Assembly (NCBI RefSeq): GCF_944384765.1
Contig: NZ_CALWUM010000004.1
Location: forward strand, 51,022 to 115,021
DNA length: 64,000 nt
Direction of reading: 5' to 3'
Source of the DNA: an uncultured Agathobaculum sp.
GTDB lineage: Bacteria; Bacillota; Clostridia; Oscillospirales; Butyricicoccaceae
Made by a program: the position numbers and the translations under genes. Below are positions 8,692 through 17,536 of the stretch, in pieces. The stretch's first letter is position 1, and each line of letters begins with the position of its first letter. Under the pieces are notes generated by a model, which was not told the DNA's origin, ran no database searches, and worked only from the letters and a program-made list of their open reading frames with translations.

Positions 8692-9087
8692 ATGCATGAA
8701 GTATACGAGTTTTTGAAGGAATGTGGCGTGTATTATCTGGCAACGGTCGAGGGCGACCAGCCCCGTGTGCGTCCGTTCGGCACGGTGGACGTGTTTGAGG
8801 GCAAGCTGTATATACAGACCGGCAAGCGCAAGGCCGTAGCCGACCAGCTGAAGGCCAACAGCAAAATTGAGATCAGCGGCATGGCGCCAAACGGCAAGTG
8901 GATCCGTCTGCAGGCGGAGGCGGTGCTGGATGACAACATCGAGGCGCAGAAGCATATGTTGGACGGCTATCCGACCCTGCAAAGCCAGTATCAGCCGGGC
9001 GACGGCAACACCGAAGTCTATTACCTGAAAAACGCCACCGCGCAGATTTGCTCGTTCACCGAACCTACGGTCACCTATCAGTTCTAA
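8692..9087 (+). CDS. Pyridoxamine 5'-phosphate oxidase-family flavin-binding protein
   Basis: This 131-aa split-barrel protein begins HEVYEFLKECGVYYLATVEGDQPRVRPFG, the standard opening of small FMN-binding PNPOx-like proteins of Firmicutes. RPFG and KLYIQTGKRKAVADQL are typical flavin-contact regions. Start 8692 is set by AGAAAGGA about 11 nt upstream. Members of this group are mostly uncharacterised reductases or flavin-binding proteins, so a role in vitamin B6 synthesis should not be assumed. It is followed by a terminator. Confidence 0.85.
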   Translation: MHEVYEFLKECGVYYLATVEGDQPRVRPFGTVDVFEGKLYIQTGKRKAVADQLKANSKIEISGMAPNGKWIRLQAEAVLDDNIEAQKHMLDGYPTLQSQYQPGDGNTEVYYLKNATAQICSFTEPTVTYQF

Positions 9088-9106
9088 TTGCGTAATCGCG
9101 CAAAAG

Positions 9107-9136
9107 CAGCCGCAGAAATCATTCTGCGGCTGTTTT
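9107..9136 (+). terminator. Intrinsic terminator
   Basis: Stem CAGCCGCAGAA/TTCTGCGGCTG with a 4-nt loop, followed by TTTTC, ~20 nt past the PNPOx-like gene. Confidence 0.85.
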
Positions 9137-9266
9137 CACCAGTGCAGCGTTGCCTGTCCTTTGTCAGGGCGCATTGGTTTTCGAACTTTCCTGTTAAACC
9201 GGCGTGTCTGGTGCCCCAGCTGAAATTGTCACTCCGCGGCATTCTGTCCGGTTTCGCGCACAGCCC

Positions 9267-9295
9267 TTGTATTTTCCCCGCACCTCTGGTATACT
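9267..9295 (+). promoter_or_regulatory. Promoter of the attenuated MATE transcript
   Basis: TTGTAT (9267-9272), 17-bp spacer, TATACT (9290-9295). Transcription would start near 9302, giving a leader of about 85 nt before the exporter gene. Confidence 0.75.
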
Positions 9296-9328
9296 GAATT
9301 TGCATCGTACAGAACGGGTGAGCACCTA

Positions 9329-9371
9329 CCGTATGCAAGAAGGCTATTCTTGCATACGGCATTTTGTTTTC
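9329..9371 (+). promoter_or_regulatory. Attenuator hairpin in the MATE leader
   Basis: Perfect 13-nt arms (9329-9341 and 9347-9359), a 5-nt loop and then CATTTTGTTTT form an intrinsic terminator inside the 5' leader, only ~27 nt before the exporter ATG. A short reading frame runs through it (9318 or 9333 to 9389). Together they have the layout of ribosome-controlled attenuators of antibiotic resistance genes. Confidence 0.75.
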
Positions 9372-9389
9372 AGGGGGAAAACGACATGA
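9333..9389 (+). CDS. Putative leader peptide (18 aa, 23 aa if from GTG 9318)
   Basis: The frame encodes MQEGYSCIRHFVFRGKTT. It spans both arms of the attenuator stem, and its TGA overlaps the exporter ATG (ATGA). An in-frame GTG at 9318 would add five residues; GGGTG before it is a weak ribosome site. The peptide need not have a function of its own: ribosome stalling on it, for example by a translation-blocking drug, would open the terminator stem. This is inferred from layout. Confidence 0.5.
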   Translation: MQEGYSCIRHFVFRGKTT

Positions 9390-10735
9390 CAAATCATCAG
9401 AACAGAAAACGGTTTGCCGGTATTGCAGGCACCTTGCTGCGGTTCAGCCTGCCTCTCATGCTCAGCGGCATCCTGCAGCAGCTCTATAACTGGGCGGACG
9501 CATTTATTGTCGGTAATGTAGAGGGGGAAACTGCGCTGGCAGCTGTTGGTGCGACCACCACGGTCGTTAATTTTTATGTTACTGCGATCACCGGGTTCAC
9601 CTTGGGACTTGCAATCCTGGTTGCACAAAAATACGGCAGCGGTGAAACGACGGCGATCTCCCGCATCGTATCGACCTTTTCGCTTTTCCTGGGCGGCGTG
9701 TTCGTGCTATTTGCCGGGCTGGGCATGGGGTTCACGTACCCGCTGCTTCGGCTTTTGCACACAACGGCAGATACCATCCATCTTGCGCAGGATTACCTGC
9801 AAATCATCTTTTTGGGCATCCCCTTTCTTGCAGTATACAATGTGTACGCCGCCGCCCTGCGCGGCATTGGCGACAGCAAAACGCCGTTTTATTCCGTGCT
9901 GCTCTCCTCCATTGTCAATGTTGTGCTGGATATTATCTTTGTGGCGCTGTTTCGCTGGCATGTCGCCGGCGCGGCAATAGCGACCGTGATCGCGCAGGCT
10001 GCAATGACCATCTATCTGGTGATATACAGCGTCCGGCACTATCCTGTTCTGCGGTTTGCATGGGGCAAATCCGCATTTGACAAGTCGATGTTCCGGCACG
10101 GCTGCCGGTTCGGCTTTCCGCCCATGCTGCAATCCAGCGTCAGCTCGGCCGGCAGCCTGATTCTGCAAAACTTCATGAACGGGTTCGGAACGTCCACCGT
10201 GGCGGCGGTCACAACAGCATACCGCGTTGACTCGATCGTTATGGTGCCGATCATCAATCTGGGTTCCGGTATCTCCACGCTGGTGGCGCAGGATTACGGC
10301 GCTGGCCGCCGGAAGCAGGCCGGAGATAACCTGCTGGTCGGCACGGCGGTCATGGCGCTGGTTTCTCTGCTGCTGACCGTGCTGGTCATTCCGACAGGCG
10401 GACGGCTTATCGGGCTGTTCGGCGCCGGACCGGAGGCGATCGCCATCGGCAGCGCCTTTTTCCGCCGGATTGCGTGCTTCTATCTGGTATTTGGCCTTGC
10501 CACCGCTGTGCGCAGCTATCTGGAAGGCACCGGCGACGTCGTCTATTCCAGCCTTGCCGGCATGGCGTCGCTTGTCTGCCGCATTGCCGCTTCCTACGCG
10601 CTGGTTTCCCTGTTTGACAATATGGTCATCGCCTGGGCGGAAGGGTTTTCCTGGGTCGTGCTGCTGGGGCTTTATGTCGGCCGCCTGATTGTGAAAGGCC
10701 GGAACACAAAAGACAGTCCCGTCTCAGAATTATAA
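9386..10735 (+). CDS. MATE-family multidrug efflux transporter
   Basis: This 449-aa membrane protein has about 12 transmembrane helices in two homologous six-helix halves. Typical MATE elements are FSLPLMLSGILQQLYNWADAFIVGN at the start of half one and ALRGIGDSKTPFYSV between helices; the second half starts near GFPPMLQSSVSSAGSLILQ. It should export cationic or drug-like compounds using a Na+ or H+ gradient. Start 9386 is favoured by CAGGGGG eight nt upstream. Expression is probably controlled by the leader attenuator at 9329-9371, which suggests a real antibiotic-resistance role. Confidence 0.9.
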   Translation: MTNHQNRKRFAGIAGTLLRFSLPLMLSGILQQLYNWADAFIVGNVEGETALAAVGATTTVVNFYVTAITGFTLGLAILVAQKYGSGETTAISRIVSTFSLFLGGVFVLFAGLGMGFTYPLLRLLHTTADTIHLAQDYLQIIFLGIPFLAVYNVYAAALRGIGDSKTPFYSVLLSSIVNVVLDIIFVALFRWHVAGAAIATVIAQAAMTIYLVIYSVRHYPVLRFAWGKSAFDKSMFRHGCRFGFPPMLQSSVSSAGSLILQNFMNGFGTSTVAAVTTAYRVDSIVMVPIINLGSGISTLVAQDYGAGRRKQAGDNLLVGTAVMALVSLLLTVLVIPTGGRLIGLFGAGPEAIAIGSAFFRRIACFYLVFGLATAVRSYLEGTGDVVYSSLAGMASLVCRIAASYALVSLFDNMVIAWAEGFSWVVLLGLYVGRLIVKGRNTKDSPVSEL

Positions 10736-10789
10736 ACGGCATACCATAACAACGTCTTTTCATCGGCACCGGCCGGTCTGCCAACACGG

Positions 10790-10818
10790 TTGCATGGTAC
10801 GCGCTGCGGGCGTATCAT
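10790..10818 (+). promoter_or_regulatory. Probable promoter of the 184-aa hypothetical gene
   Basis: TTGCAT (10790-10795), 17-bp spacer, TATCAT (10813-10818), followed by a ~65-nt leader to the gene at 10887. Confidence 0.6.
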
Positions 10819-10886
10819 GATTACAGTATTTGTCACTCTGACGATCTTCCGCACTGTGGGATGTATTTGAGATAAGGAGGCGCACC

Positions 10887-11441
10887 ATGACCGAACTGGA
10901 AAAAATGAAGCATGCCAAATCCTATATTGACCGGCTGGCAAACGGCGTCAATCCGTTGACCGGTCAGCCCGCGCCCAGCACCGATCTGATCAACAATGTT
11001 CAGATCGCGCGCTGCCTGTTCTATGTATCCGATCTGCTGCGGCAGATGATTGAGAATAACGGCACGGCAAAACGCAAACCGCGCGCCGCAAAGCTGCCGT
11101 TCCAACTGGACATGGACAAGCGGATGCAGTTTCCGTTTTCCGATGCGCCGATCTCAGCCAGCGAAATCGCGCGGCGGATCAACAGCCTGATCGACACCGA
11201 GACCATGACCAAGCTGAAATATCGCGCCATCGTGCAATGGCTGCTGGAGCCGGACGCTCTGACGCTGCACACCAACGCCGCCGGCAGTGCGGTCAAACGG
11301 CCGACGAAGCTGGGCCGCGATCTCGGTATCATGCTCGAGCAGCGTCAGGGACTGAACGGCACGTATGCGGTGGTGCTGTACAACCCGTCTGCGCAGCATA
11401 TCATAATTGACAATCTGGACGCGATCATCCAGCTCAACTGA
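10887..11441 (+). CDS. Conserved-looking hypothetical protein (184 aa)
   Basis: ATG 10887 is preceded by ATAAGGAGG. The N-terminal ~60 residues (KHAKSYIDRLANGVNPLTGQ, then VQIARCLFYVSDLLRQMI) look like a small helical domain. The C-terminal half (residues ~75-180) ends with VVLYNPSAQHIIIDNLDAII, a possible beta-rich domain. I recognise no catalytic motif, signal peptide or membrane segment, and cannot name the family. It has its own promoter and terminator, so it is probably monocistronic. Confidence 0.75.
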   Translation: MTELEKMKHAKSYIDRLANGVNPLTGQPAPSTDLINNVQIARCLFYVSDLLRQMIENNGTAKRKPRAAKLPFQLDMDKRMQFPFSDAPISASEIARRINSLIDTETMTKLKYRAIVQWLLEPDALTLHTNAAGSAVKRPTKLGRDLGIMLEQRQGLNGTYAVVLYNPSAQHIIIDNLDAIIQLN

Positions 11442-11473
11442 TGATCTGCAACACAAGCCCGCCATCCAATCCC

Positions 11474-11506
11474 GCGGCAGATGCACACGCATCTGCCGCA
11501 TTTTTA
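11474..11506 (+). terminator. Intrinsic terminator
   Basis: Stem GCGGCAGATGC/GCATCTGCCGC with loop ACAC, followed by ATTTTTAT. Confidence 0.9.
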
Positions 11507-11614
11507 TCCCCCTTTCTCCGGGCAGGTCGTGCGGTCTCCCGGCATTTCTCGATTGTTACCATACAATTATCCAATATAATGTCTATTTTCCATCCATAAT
11601 ACCAAAATTGATGC

Positions 11615-11643
11615 TTGTGTCCGATATATTCTCGAATTATACT
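11615..11643 (+). promoter_or_regulatory. Promoter of the MMPL operon
   Basis: TTGTGT (11615-11620), 17-bp spacer, TATACT (11638-11643), in a locally AT-rich stretch about 50 bp before the exporter gene. Confidence 0.65.
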
Positions 11644-11690
11644 AGATGCTGTAGGGTTATCATACATACTATCTGTTTTTATGAAAGCTG

Positions 11691-13985
11691 GTGTTTTTCC
11701 TTGTGAAGCTGAAAGGACACAGTCCGGTTGACCTGATCATCAACAACCGCAAGCGGATTGAAAAGGTGTTCGCGGTGCTGTTTGTGCTCAGCCTGCTGTT
11801 CGCCCCGATGGTCGGCGTTAACTACGATCTGACGGAATACCTGCCGGATTCCTCCCCTTCCGCGCAGGCGCTCGATATTATGGAGCAGGAGTTTACCTAT
11901 CCCGGTATGGGCCGTGTGATGCTGCAGGATGTGACCCTGTACGAGGCCAAAGCCATCAAGGACCGCATCGCGGACGTTGACGGCGTGGACATGGTGATGT
12001 GGTGCGACACCACAACCAACATCTACGGCTCGAGCACATTCATCGACTATGACAATATCGAGGATTATTACAAGGACAACTGCGCCTATATGGACGTAAT
12101 CTTTGTGGAAAAAGACTCGTCTGACCGCACTCATGCGGCTGTCCGCGAGATCGAGCAGATCGTCGGCGACCGCGGATTGCTGGCCGGCTCTGCCGTGTCG
12201 GACACCAGCCTTGGGCCGACCATCAATGCCGAGGTCGCGCGCGTGATGGTGCTTGCGGTCATCATCATTTTCCTCATCCTGACGCTCACCACGACCTCGT
12301 GGTTCGAGCCCGTGCTGTTCCTGTCCGTGCTGGGCATTGCGATTGTGCTCAACATGGGTAGCAATATCATCTTCGGCGAAATCTCGTTTCTGACCAACGC
12401 GGTCGGCGCGGTGCTGCAGCTCGCCTGTTCGATGGACTACTCGATCTTCCTGCTGCACGCATTCACCGAGGAAAAGGCCAACGGCGTCCAGCCCGAGCAG
12501 GCCATGGCCAACGCGCTGCGCACGGCCTTTTCCTCGATCGGCGCTTCGGGCGCGACGACCATCGTCGGTTTCCTCGCGCTGGCGCTCATGCGGTTCGGCA
12601 TCGGGCCGGATATGGGCTTTGTGCTCGCTAAGGGCATTTTCCTCAGCCTGGTCACTGTGCTGCTGCTCATGCCGGCGCTCATCCTGCGGTTTCAGAACGT
12701 GGTTGCCAAAACCCAGCACCGCCCGTTCATTCCCAAGCACTGGCGGCCGTTCGGCACTTTTGCCTACAAGCTGCGGTGGCCTGTGATCGCGCTGGTGCTC
12801 GTGATCATCGTTCCCTGCTATGTTGCACAGGGCATGGCGGACTTTACTTACGGCAACGAGGCGGTCTCCGACTCCGAGGGCACTGCGGTATATGAGGCCG
12901 AGCAGCAGATGAACGAAAAATTCGGCCAGAGCAATATGATGCTCGCCCTCGTCCCGCTGGACAGCAACATCACCGAAAAAGCTATGAGCGAAGAGCTGGG
13001 CGACCTGCCCTATGTGAAATACGCGCTTGGCCTGGCTTCGGTGCTGCCTGAGGGCGTGCCGGAGGAATTTCTGCCGTCCGATCTCACCGGCATGCTGCAC
13101 GGGGAAAACTGGGCGCGGGTGATCGTCAACGTGCGTTCCGCAGGCGAGAGCGACGCAGCTTTTGCCTATGCTGACGAAATCCGCGCGATCATCGAGCGGT
13201 ACTATCCGGACGAGCAGACCTACCTGGTCGGCGTCACCCCGTCCACCCAGGACATCAAGGACATCATCGTGCCGGACAACAACCGTGTCAACCTCGTCTC
13301 GCTGCTCGGCGTGGCGCTCGTGGTCGCGATCACCTACAAATCGCTGCTGCTGCCGCTCGTCGTGCTCATCCCGATCGAAGCCGCGGTGTTCATCAACACC
13401 GCCATGCCGTATATTTACGGCCAGCGCACCATGTTCCTCGGGTTCATCATCGTCAGCTGCATCCAGCTCGGCGCAACGATCGACTACTCCATCCTGCTGA
13501 CCGGCAACTATCTGGATGCCCGCGCGCAGGCGGATAAAAAGGAGGCCGCAATCCGTGCAGTCGCCACGAGCGCGGAGTCCATCCTGACCTCGGGCATGAT
13601 CCTGATGACCGTGGCCTACGGCCTGTACTTCATGACCTCGATCGAGGCCGTTTCCGGCCTCGGCCAGCTGATCGGCCGCGGCGCGCTGATCTCGATGACG
13701 CTCGTGCTGTTCCTTCTACCCGGCTGCCTGATGCTCTTTGACCGCTGGATCGTCCGCGCGGATTACGCACAGAAAAAGCACGAAAAAATGAACCGCATCC
13801 ACAACACCAAGATCCGTCTGCCCGTGCTCAGTGCGCTGCATCAGCAGCGCATGCAGCTGCGCGAGCACAAGCGTGCCTACCGCCGCGCGCGGGCGCAGGT
13901 CTGGCGCGACCGCCTGAAACGGCTGACCCACCGGGCCGGCCCGGATGACAACACCAAGGAGGGAAAAGACGATGAACCCAAATAA
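11691..13985 (+). CDS. MMPL-type RND exporter
   Basis: About 764 residues form a large RND-superfamily transporter with two MMPL repeats. Each repeat has one membrane helix, a large extracytoplasmic domain (residues ~45-170 and ~385-530) and five helices. The first helix is near 20-40 (VFAVLFVLSLLFAPMVGV). The motifs GAVLQLACSMDYSIFLLHAF and QLGATIDYSILLTGNYLD are the equivalent helix-4 Asp sites used for proton coupling. Both possible starts are GTG (11691 or 11703) with weak ribosome sites, so the N-terminus is uncertain by four residues. The last 100 residues are a long basic cytoplasmic tail. It overlaps the next gene by 14 nt, which indicates a functional pair; such pairs export lipids or peptides in Firmicutes. 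Confidence 0.88.
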   Translation: MFFLVKLKGHSPVDLIINNRKRIEKVFAVLFVLSLLFAPMVGVNYDLTEYLPDSSPSAQALDIMEQEFTYPGMGRVMLQDVTLYEAKAIKDRIADVDGVDMVMWCDTTTNIYGSSTFIDYDNIEDYYKDNCAYMDVIFVEKDSSDRTHAAVREIEQIVGDRGLLAGSAVSDTSLGPTINAEVARVMVLAVIIIFLILTLTTTSWFEPVLFLSVLGIAIVLNMGSNIIFGEISFLTNAVGAVLQLACSMDYSIFLLHAFTEEKANGVQPEQAMANALRTAFSSIGASGATTIVGFLALALMRFGIGPDMGFVLAKGIFLSLVTVLLLMPALILRFQNVVAKTQHRPFIPKHWRPFGTFAYKLRWPVIALVLVIIVPCYVAQGMADFTYGNEAVSDSEGTAVYEAEQQMNEKFGQSNMMLALVPLDSNITEKAMSEELGDLPYVKYALGLASVLPEGVPEEFLPSDLTGMLHGENWARVIVNVRSAGESDAAFAYADEIRAIIERYYPDEQTYLVGVTPSTQDIKDIIVPDNNRVNLVSLLGVALVVAITYKSLLLPLVVLIPIEAAVFINTAMPYIYGQRTMFLGFIIVSCIQLGATIDYSILLTGNYLDARAQADKKEAAIRAVATSAESILTSGMILMTVAYGLYFMTSIEAVSGLGQLIGRGALISMTLVLFLLPGCLMLFDRWIVRADYAQKKHEKMNRIHNTKIRLPVLSALHQQRMQLREHKRAYRRARAQVWRDRLKRLTHRAGPDDNTKEGKDDEPK

Positions 13986-16092
13986 ACTGCGCCGGCTGAC
14001 GGCCGCCGCGCTTCTGCTGTCGTTCACCCTGCCGCAGGCTGCGACAGCCGCTGCGCCGGCCACCGAAACCGACGAGGCGGTATACATCAACCTGGACTAC
14101 TACGGCGTGCCCGAAACGACGCGCATCGTCAAGGGCGTGAGCCTGAACGGCCACACTTCATTTACCGACTACGGCGACTATTCCGCGGTCTACAACATGT
14201 CCACCTACGACCAGCCCACGCTCGCGGACGGGTCGGTGTCCTGGTCGCTCGAGGGCGACGGACTGAACCGCTTTTATTACGAATGTATCCCGGCGGACAG
14301 CACGGCCATCCAGCTCCCCTGGAACTTTGACGTGTCCTACAAGCTCAACGGCGTGCCGGTTGAAGCGCAGGCCTGCGCGGGCGCAAGCGGCCTGGTCGAA
14401 ATCACGGTCCATGCGACGCCCAACGACGCGGCCAGCGACTATTACAAGAACAATATGATGCTGCTCTGCGGCACCGGAATCGACATGAGCGAGGCGCTTT
14501 CGATCGAGGCGCCGGGTGCGCAGGTACAGTCGCTCGGCACCTACAAGCTCGTGCTGTTCCTCGGCCTGCCCGGCGAGGAGAGCACGTTTACCATCCGCAT
14601 CGGGTCGAACGACTTTGAGAGCATGGGACTGCTCCTGTTCATGGCGCCCGCCACCATGTCCTCACTTGACATTCTGTCCGACCTGCGGGACATCAAGGAC
14701 CGCATGGGCGGCGCGGGCGACAGCCTGTATGAGGGCCTGATCAGCATGCTGGACACGCTCCAGTCCATGCAGAGCGGTCTGAACGTGCTCTCGGGCGGGC
14801 TTTCCGGCATTGACACCGTGCGGCAGCAGCTGATCGCCGACCGCGGCACGCTCGACCCGCAGACCGACACGGCGCTCAGCGCGCTCGAAGCGCTGGCCGG
14901 GCAGTCGGATTCGCTTATCCCCGAACTGACCTCGACCAAAACCACGGTGACCGCGCTCAATGCCACGGTCAGCAGCATGCTCGGCACACTCGAAGAGAGC
15001 GCCGAGGATGTGACCGCATACCAGGACCTGCTCCGTCAGGTTCACGATCACCTGAAAGACCTGCAAAGCCTGCTGGACGACCTGCACGAGGAAACCGGCG
15101 GCTCCTCGCGCGACCTGTATCAGCTCTCCGACGATTTTAATGCACTGCGCGATGACCTCGACCGTCTCTCCTATGCGGGCGACCGGCTGGCAGAGGCGCT
15201 GGATAACCTGCGCGCCCGGTCTGCGGCGATCACCGGCCAAATCGGCAGTGTGCTCGACTGGATTGCCCCGGACGCCGGGCTGTCGAGCCAGCTGAACGCG
15301 CTGCTCGCACCGCTGGACAGCGTGGTCGACGAGGCCGCGGGTCTGTCCGATGCACTGAGCGAGCTGACGGACAGCGCAAGCGGTCTGGGCTCGCTGACCG
15401 CCACGGCCGAGGATATCGCGGACGGCTTCGGCGACATACTGGACATTCTGGAGGACTATGACACCCTGCCCGACGCGCTCACCGACGACGGGCAGGCGCT
15501 GACCGGGCTGGCCGACCAGACGCTCGAGCGCGTCAACGACCTGCTGGCGGACATCCCCGCGCTTTCTGCAACGCTCGACCAGATGACGGCCGACGCTTCC
15601 TCTGCGCTGGACAAGGGTGAAATCCTGCTGCTTTCTCTGGCGGACACGCTCTCCGCCGCGAGCGACCTGCTGCAAACCGCAACCGACGACCTGCGCGCGG
15701 TACGTGCGCAGACGGACGAAAGCCTGTCCTCTACCATCGACGGGCTGCTTGATGTGCTGGACAAGGCGGCGAACACCGACAGCGCAGACAAACTGGAAAG
15801 CGCCGCCGGCAGCATCCACAGCGCGCTGGACGACGCAGAGACCGACCTCGAGGAGCAGACCAACGTGCTGAACATTGACGCGGAGGCCACCCTGCAGTCC
15901 GTGACTTCGGATCAAAACCCGACGCCGGCCAGCGTGCAGTTCATCCTGCGCACACAGGAAATCTCCGCCGAGCAGGTGGAGGAGACGCCGCAGGAGCAGG
16001 CGGAGGAGGCCGACGAAGGGGTGCTCGGCCGCATCATCAATATCTTCAAGCAACTGTATACTGCGGTCAGCGGCGTGTTCGCGCAGAACTGA
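13972..16092 (+). CDS. Secreted coiled-coil partner of the MMPL exporter (YhgE-like)
   Basis: This 706-aa protein has a signal peptide (residues 1-26, ending near AATAAA), a beta-rich N-terminal region (about 30-230), and a very long Ala/Leu/Asp/Ser-rich helical region (about 240-650) with heptad-like spacing and repeated 'L-x-x-L-x-D/A-L' patterns, predicted as coiled coil. The C-terminus is an amphipathic helix (GRIINIFKQLYTAVSGVFAQ). ATG 13972 has AAGGAGGG upstream and lies within the exporter's end. Similar two-gene sets are common in Firmicutes, where the second protein is thought to act as an extracytoplasmic adaptor. That role is inferred. Confidence 0.7.
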   Translation: MNPNKLRRLTAAALLLSFTLPQAATAAAPATETDEAVYINLDYYGVPETTRIVKGVSLNGHTSFTDYGDYSAVYNMSTYDQPTLADGSVSWSLEGDGLNRFYYECIPADSTAIQLPWNFDVSYKLNGVPVEAQACAGASGLVEITVHATPNDAASDYYKNNMMLLCGTGIDMSEALSIEAPGAQVQSLGTYKLVLFLGLPGEESTFTIRIGSNDFESMGLLLFMAPATMSSLDILSDLRDIKDRMGGAGDSLYEGLISMLDTLQSMQSGLNVLSGGLSGIDTVRQQLIADRGTLDPQTDTALSALEALAGQSDSLIPELTSTKTTVTALNATVSSMLGTLEESAEDVTAYQDLLRQVHDHLKDLQSLLDDLHEETGGSSRDLYQLSDDFNALRDDLDRLSYAGDRLAEALDNLRARSAAITGQIGSVLDWIAPDAGLSSQLNALLAPLDSVVDEAAGLSDALSELTDSASGLGSLTATAEDIADGFGDILDILEDYDTLPDALTDDGQALTGLADQTLERVNDLLADIPALSATLDQMTADASSALDKGEILLLSLADTLSAASDLLQTATDDLRAVRAQTDESLSSTIDGLLDVLDKAANTDSADKLESAAGSIHSALDDAETDLEEQTNVLNIDAEATLQSVTSDQNPTPASVQFILRTQEISAEQVEETPQEQAEEADEGVLGRIINIFKQLYTAVSGVFAQN

Positions 16093-16099
16093 TCCGCTC

Positions 16100-16132
16100 C
16101 CAAGGGCGGCCCCGGTTAGGGGCCGCCCTTGG
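16100..16132 (+). terminator. GC-rich hairpin terminator
   Basis: 14-nt arms (CCAAGGGCGGCCCC and complement) around GGTTA lie 8 nt past the stop. The T-run is weak, so termination may be partial. Confidence 0.65.
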
Positions 16133-16243
16133 TGCATTCAGCCGTACAGGGCTTTTCTCTCCCCGCGCGCCGTGGTATACTGAAGAAAAACGATCGGCAG
16201 CGCGGCTCACCTGTCGTGCAGCCCCGAAAGGAAGTGTTTTCTT

Positions 16244-16972
16244 TTGCATACCGCATCCGCACGGTCGCACCGCAGGCTGCGTATCGTGCTGCTTGTGCTG
16301 TTTGCCGTCCTTGTGCTGCTCGGCGGCGCATTTTTGTGGTATACCGCGGACTACTACCGCGCCGAAGATGTGGCGCGCGCCGTGCTCGCGCAGGACGACG
16401 GCATTACCACGCAGGACAATCTGACCATTCTGACCCCTTCGTCGCAGAGCGACACCGGCATTATCTTTTACCCCGGCGCCAAGGTGGAGGCCGCGGCTTA
16501 TCTGCCGCTGCTCGACCAGCTGCGCGGAGCCGGATACACCTGCTTTCTCGTCGATATGCCGTTTCATCTGGCGGTGTTCGGCATGAACACCGCAGCGGAT
16601 GTGATCGAACAGCATCCCGAGATCACACACTGGTACCTTGCCGGGCACTCGTTCGGCGGCGCGATGGCGTCCCAGTTTGCGGCGGAGCACCCGGAGCTGC
16701 TGGACGGCCTGATCCTGCTCGGCGCTTACCTCTACGGCGACTACCCGCCTGCGGACACGCTGACCATCTACGGCTCGCTCAACCAGAGCGTCGAGGATAA
16801 AATCGACTACACCGAAAACGTCGTCGAGATCGCGGGCGGCAACCACGCCCAGTTCGGCAACTACGGCCCGCAAGAGGGCGACGCACCCGCCACAATCTCC
16901 TCTGCCGACCAGCAGGCGCAGACCGTGCAGGCCATCCGGGACTTTATCACCGCGCGGCAGGCCGCGGCGTAG
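16244..16972 (+). CDS. Membrane-anchored alpha/beta hydrolase
   Basis: This 242-aa protein starts at TTG 16244 with GAAAGGA upstream. Residues 14-33 form a single N-terminal membrane anchor. The hydrolase domain follows, with IIFYPGAKVEAAAYLPLLDQL (oxyanion-strand region), the nucleophile elbow GHSFGG, and the probable catalytic His in GGNHAQFGNYG. This arrangement matches small esterase/dienelactone-hydrolase-like proteins of Firmicutes attached to the outer membrane face. Substrate unknown. A convergent terminator follows. Confidence 0.8.
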   Translation: MHTASARSHRRLRIVLLVLFAVLVLLGGAFLWYTADYYRAEDVARAVLAQDDGITTQDNLTILTPSSQSDTGIIFYPGAKVEAAAYLPLLDQLRGAGYTCFLVDMPFHLAVFGMNTAADVIEQHPEITHWYLAGHSFGGAMASQFAAEHPELLDGLILLGAYLYGDYPPADTLTIYGSLNQSVEDKIDYTENVVEIAGGNHAQFGNYGPQEGDAPATISSADQQAQTVQAIRDFITARQAAA

Positions 16973-16988
16973 ACGCCTTTTCGGGTGC

Positions 16989-17028
16989 AAAAAAGCGGAC
17001 AAACGCAGTCATGCGCTTGTCCGCTTTT
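16989..17028. terminator. Bidirectional terminator
   Basis: An inverted repeat with arms AAAGCGGACAA/TTGTCCGCTTT plus inner pairing CGCA/TGCG lies between two convergent genes, with A-run and T-run on opposite sides. Confidence 0.8.
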
Positions 17029-17029
17029 G

Positions 17030-17536
17030 TTATAGCGACGCCAGCAGCGCAGCGATACGCGCCAGCCCGGTTCCGATTTCGCTGCTGCCCGCGCACCGCC
17101 CCGGCCGGGTGTTGACCGCATGGTCGATTAGCGGCTGGGCCTCGCCCGCGGGGTCTAAGCACAGGTCACACAGCAGCACATCGTCCCACGCACGGTTGAG
17201 AAACGCCACCGCGCGGCGGCCATGTGTGCGGGTCAGCTGTGCTGTACCCGCCTGGTGCAGATACCGCTCGATCTGCGGCGCGGCAAAGCCCGCGGCGGAC
17301 AGGCTGTCTTGCAGCCCCGTCCGAAACAGGCCGGGCAGGCCGGCCCACTGCCCGGGGCCGGGTGCATAGCGCACAAAGGCATACCGGCTGAAGCAGTGCA
17401 CCGCCAGCAGGCTGCTGCTGCCCCGCAGCCGGATCACATGCAAGTCCCAGCAAAAGCGCAGGTCGGGCTCTGTGCCGTAAAGCGGCGGCTTGCATCGCAG
17501 GTGCCGCTGCAGCGGGATGGTCAGGCCGAGCTCCAT
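17030..17536 (-). CDS. DUF6933-like small protein
   Basis: This 168-aa protein begins MELGLTIPLQRHLRCKPPL. Features such as WDLHVIRLRGSSSLLAVHCFSRYAFV and the late RTHGRRAVAFLNRAWDDV resemble Firmicutes DUF6933 proteins, whose function is unknown. The ATG overlaps the stop of the phosphoesterase gene (TGATG), so translation is coupled. It is the last gene of a six-gene minus-strand set. No membrane segment or enzymatic motif is evident. Confidence 0.65.
   Translation of the reverse strand: MELGLTIPLQRHLRCKPPLYGTEPDLRFCWDLHVIRLRGSSSLLAVHCFSRYAFVRYAPGPGQWAGLPGLFRTGLQDSLSAAGFAAPQIERYLHQAGTAQLTRTHGRRAVAFLNRAWDDVLLCDLCLDPAGEAQPLIDHAVNTRPGRCAGSSEIGTGLARIAALLASL

Noticed and set aside
14662..16137. 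Minus-strand open frame of about 490 codons opposite the coiled-coil protein
   Set aside because: Antisense shadow of repetitive Ala/Leu/Asp codons; no start signals, and it would cross the terminator at 16100-16132.
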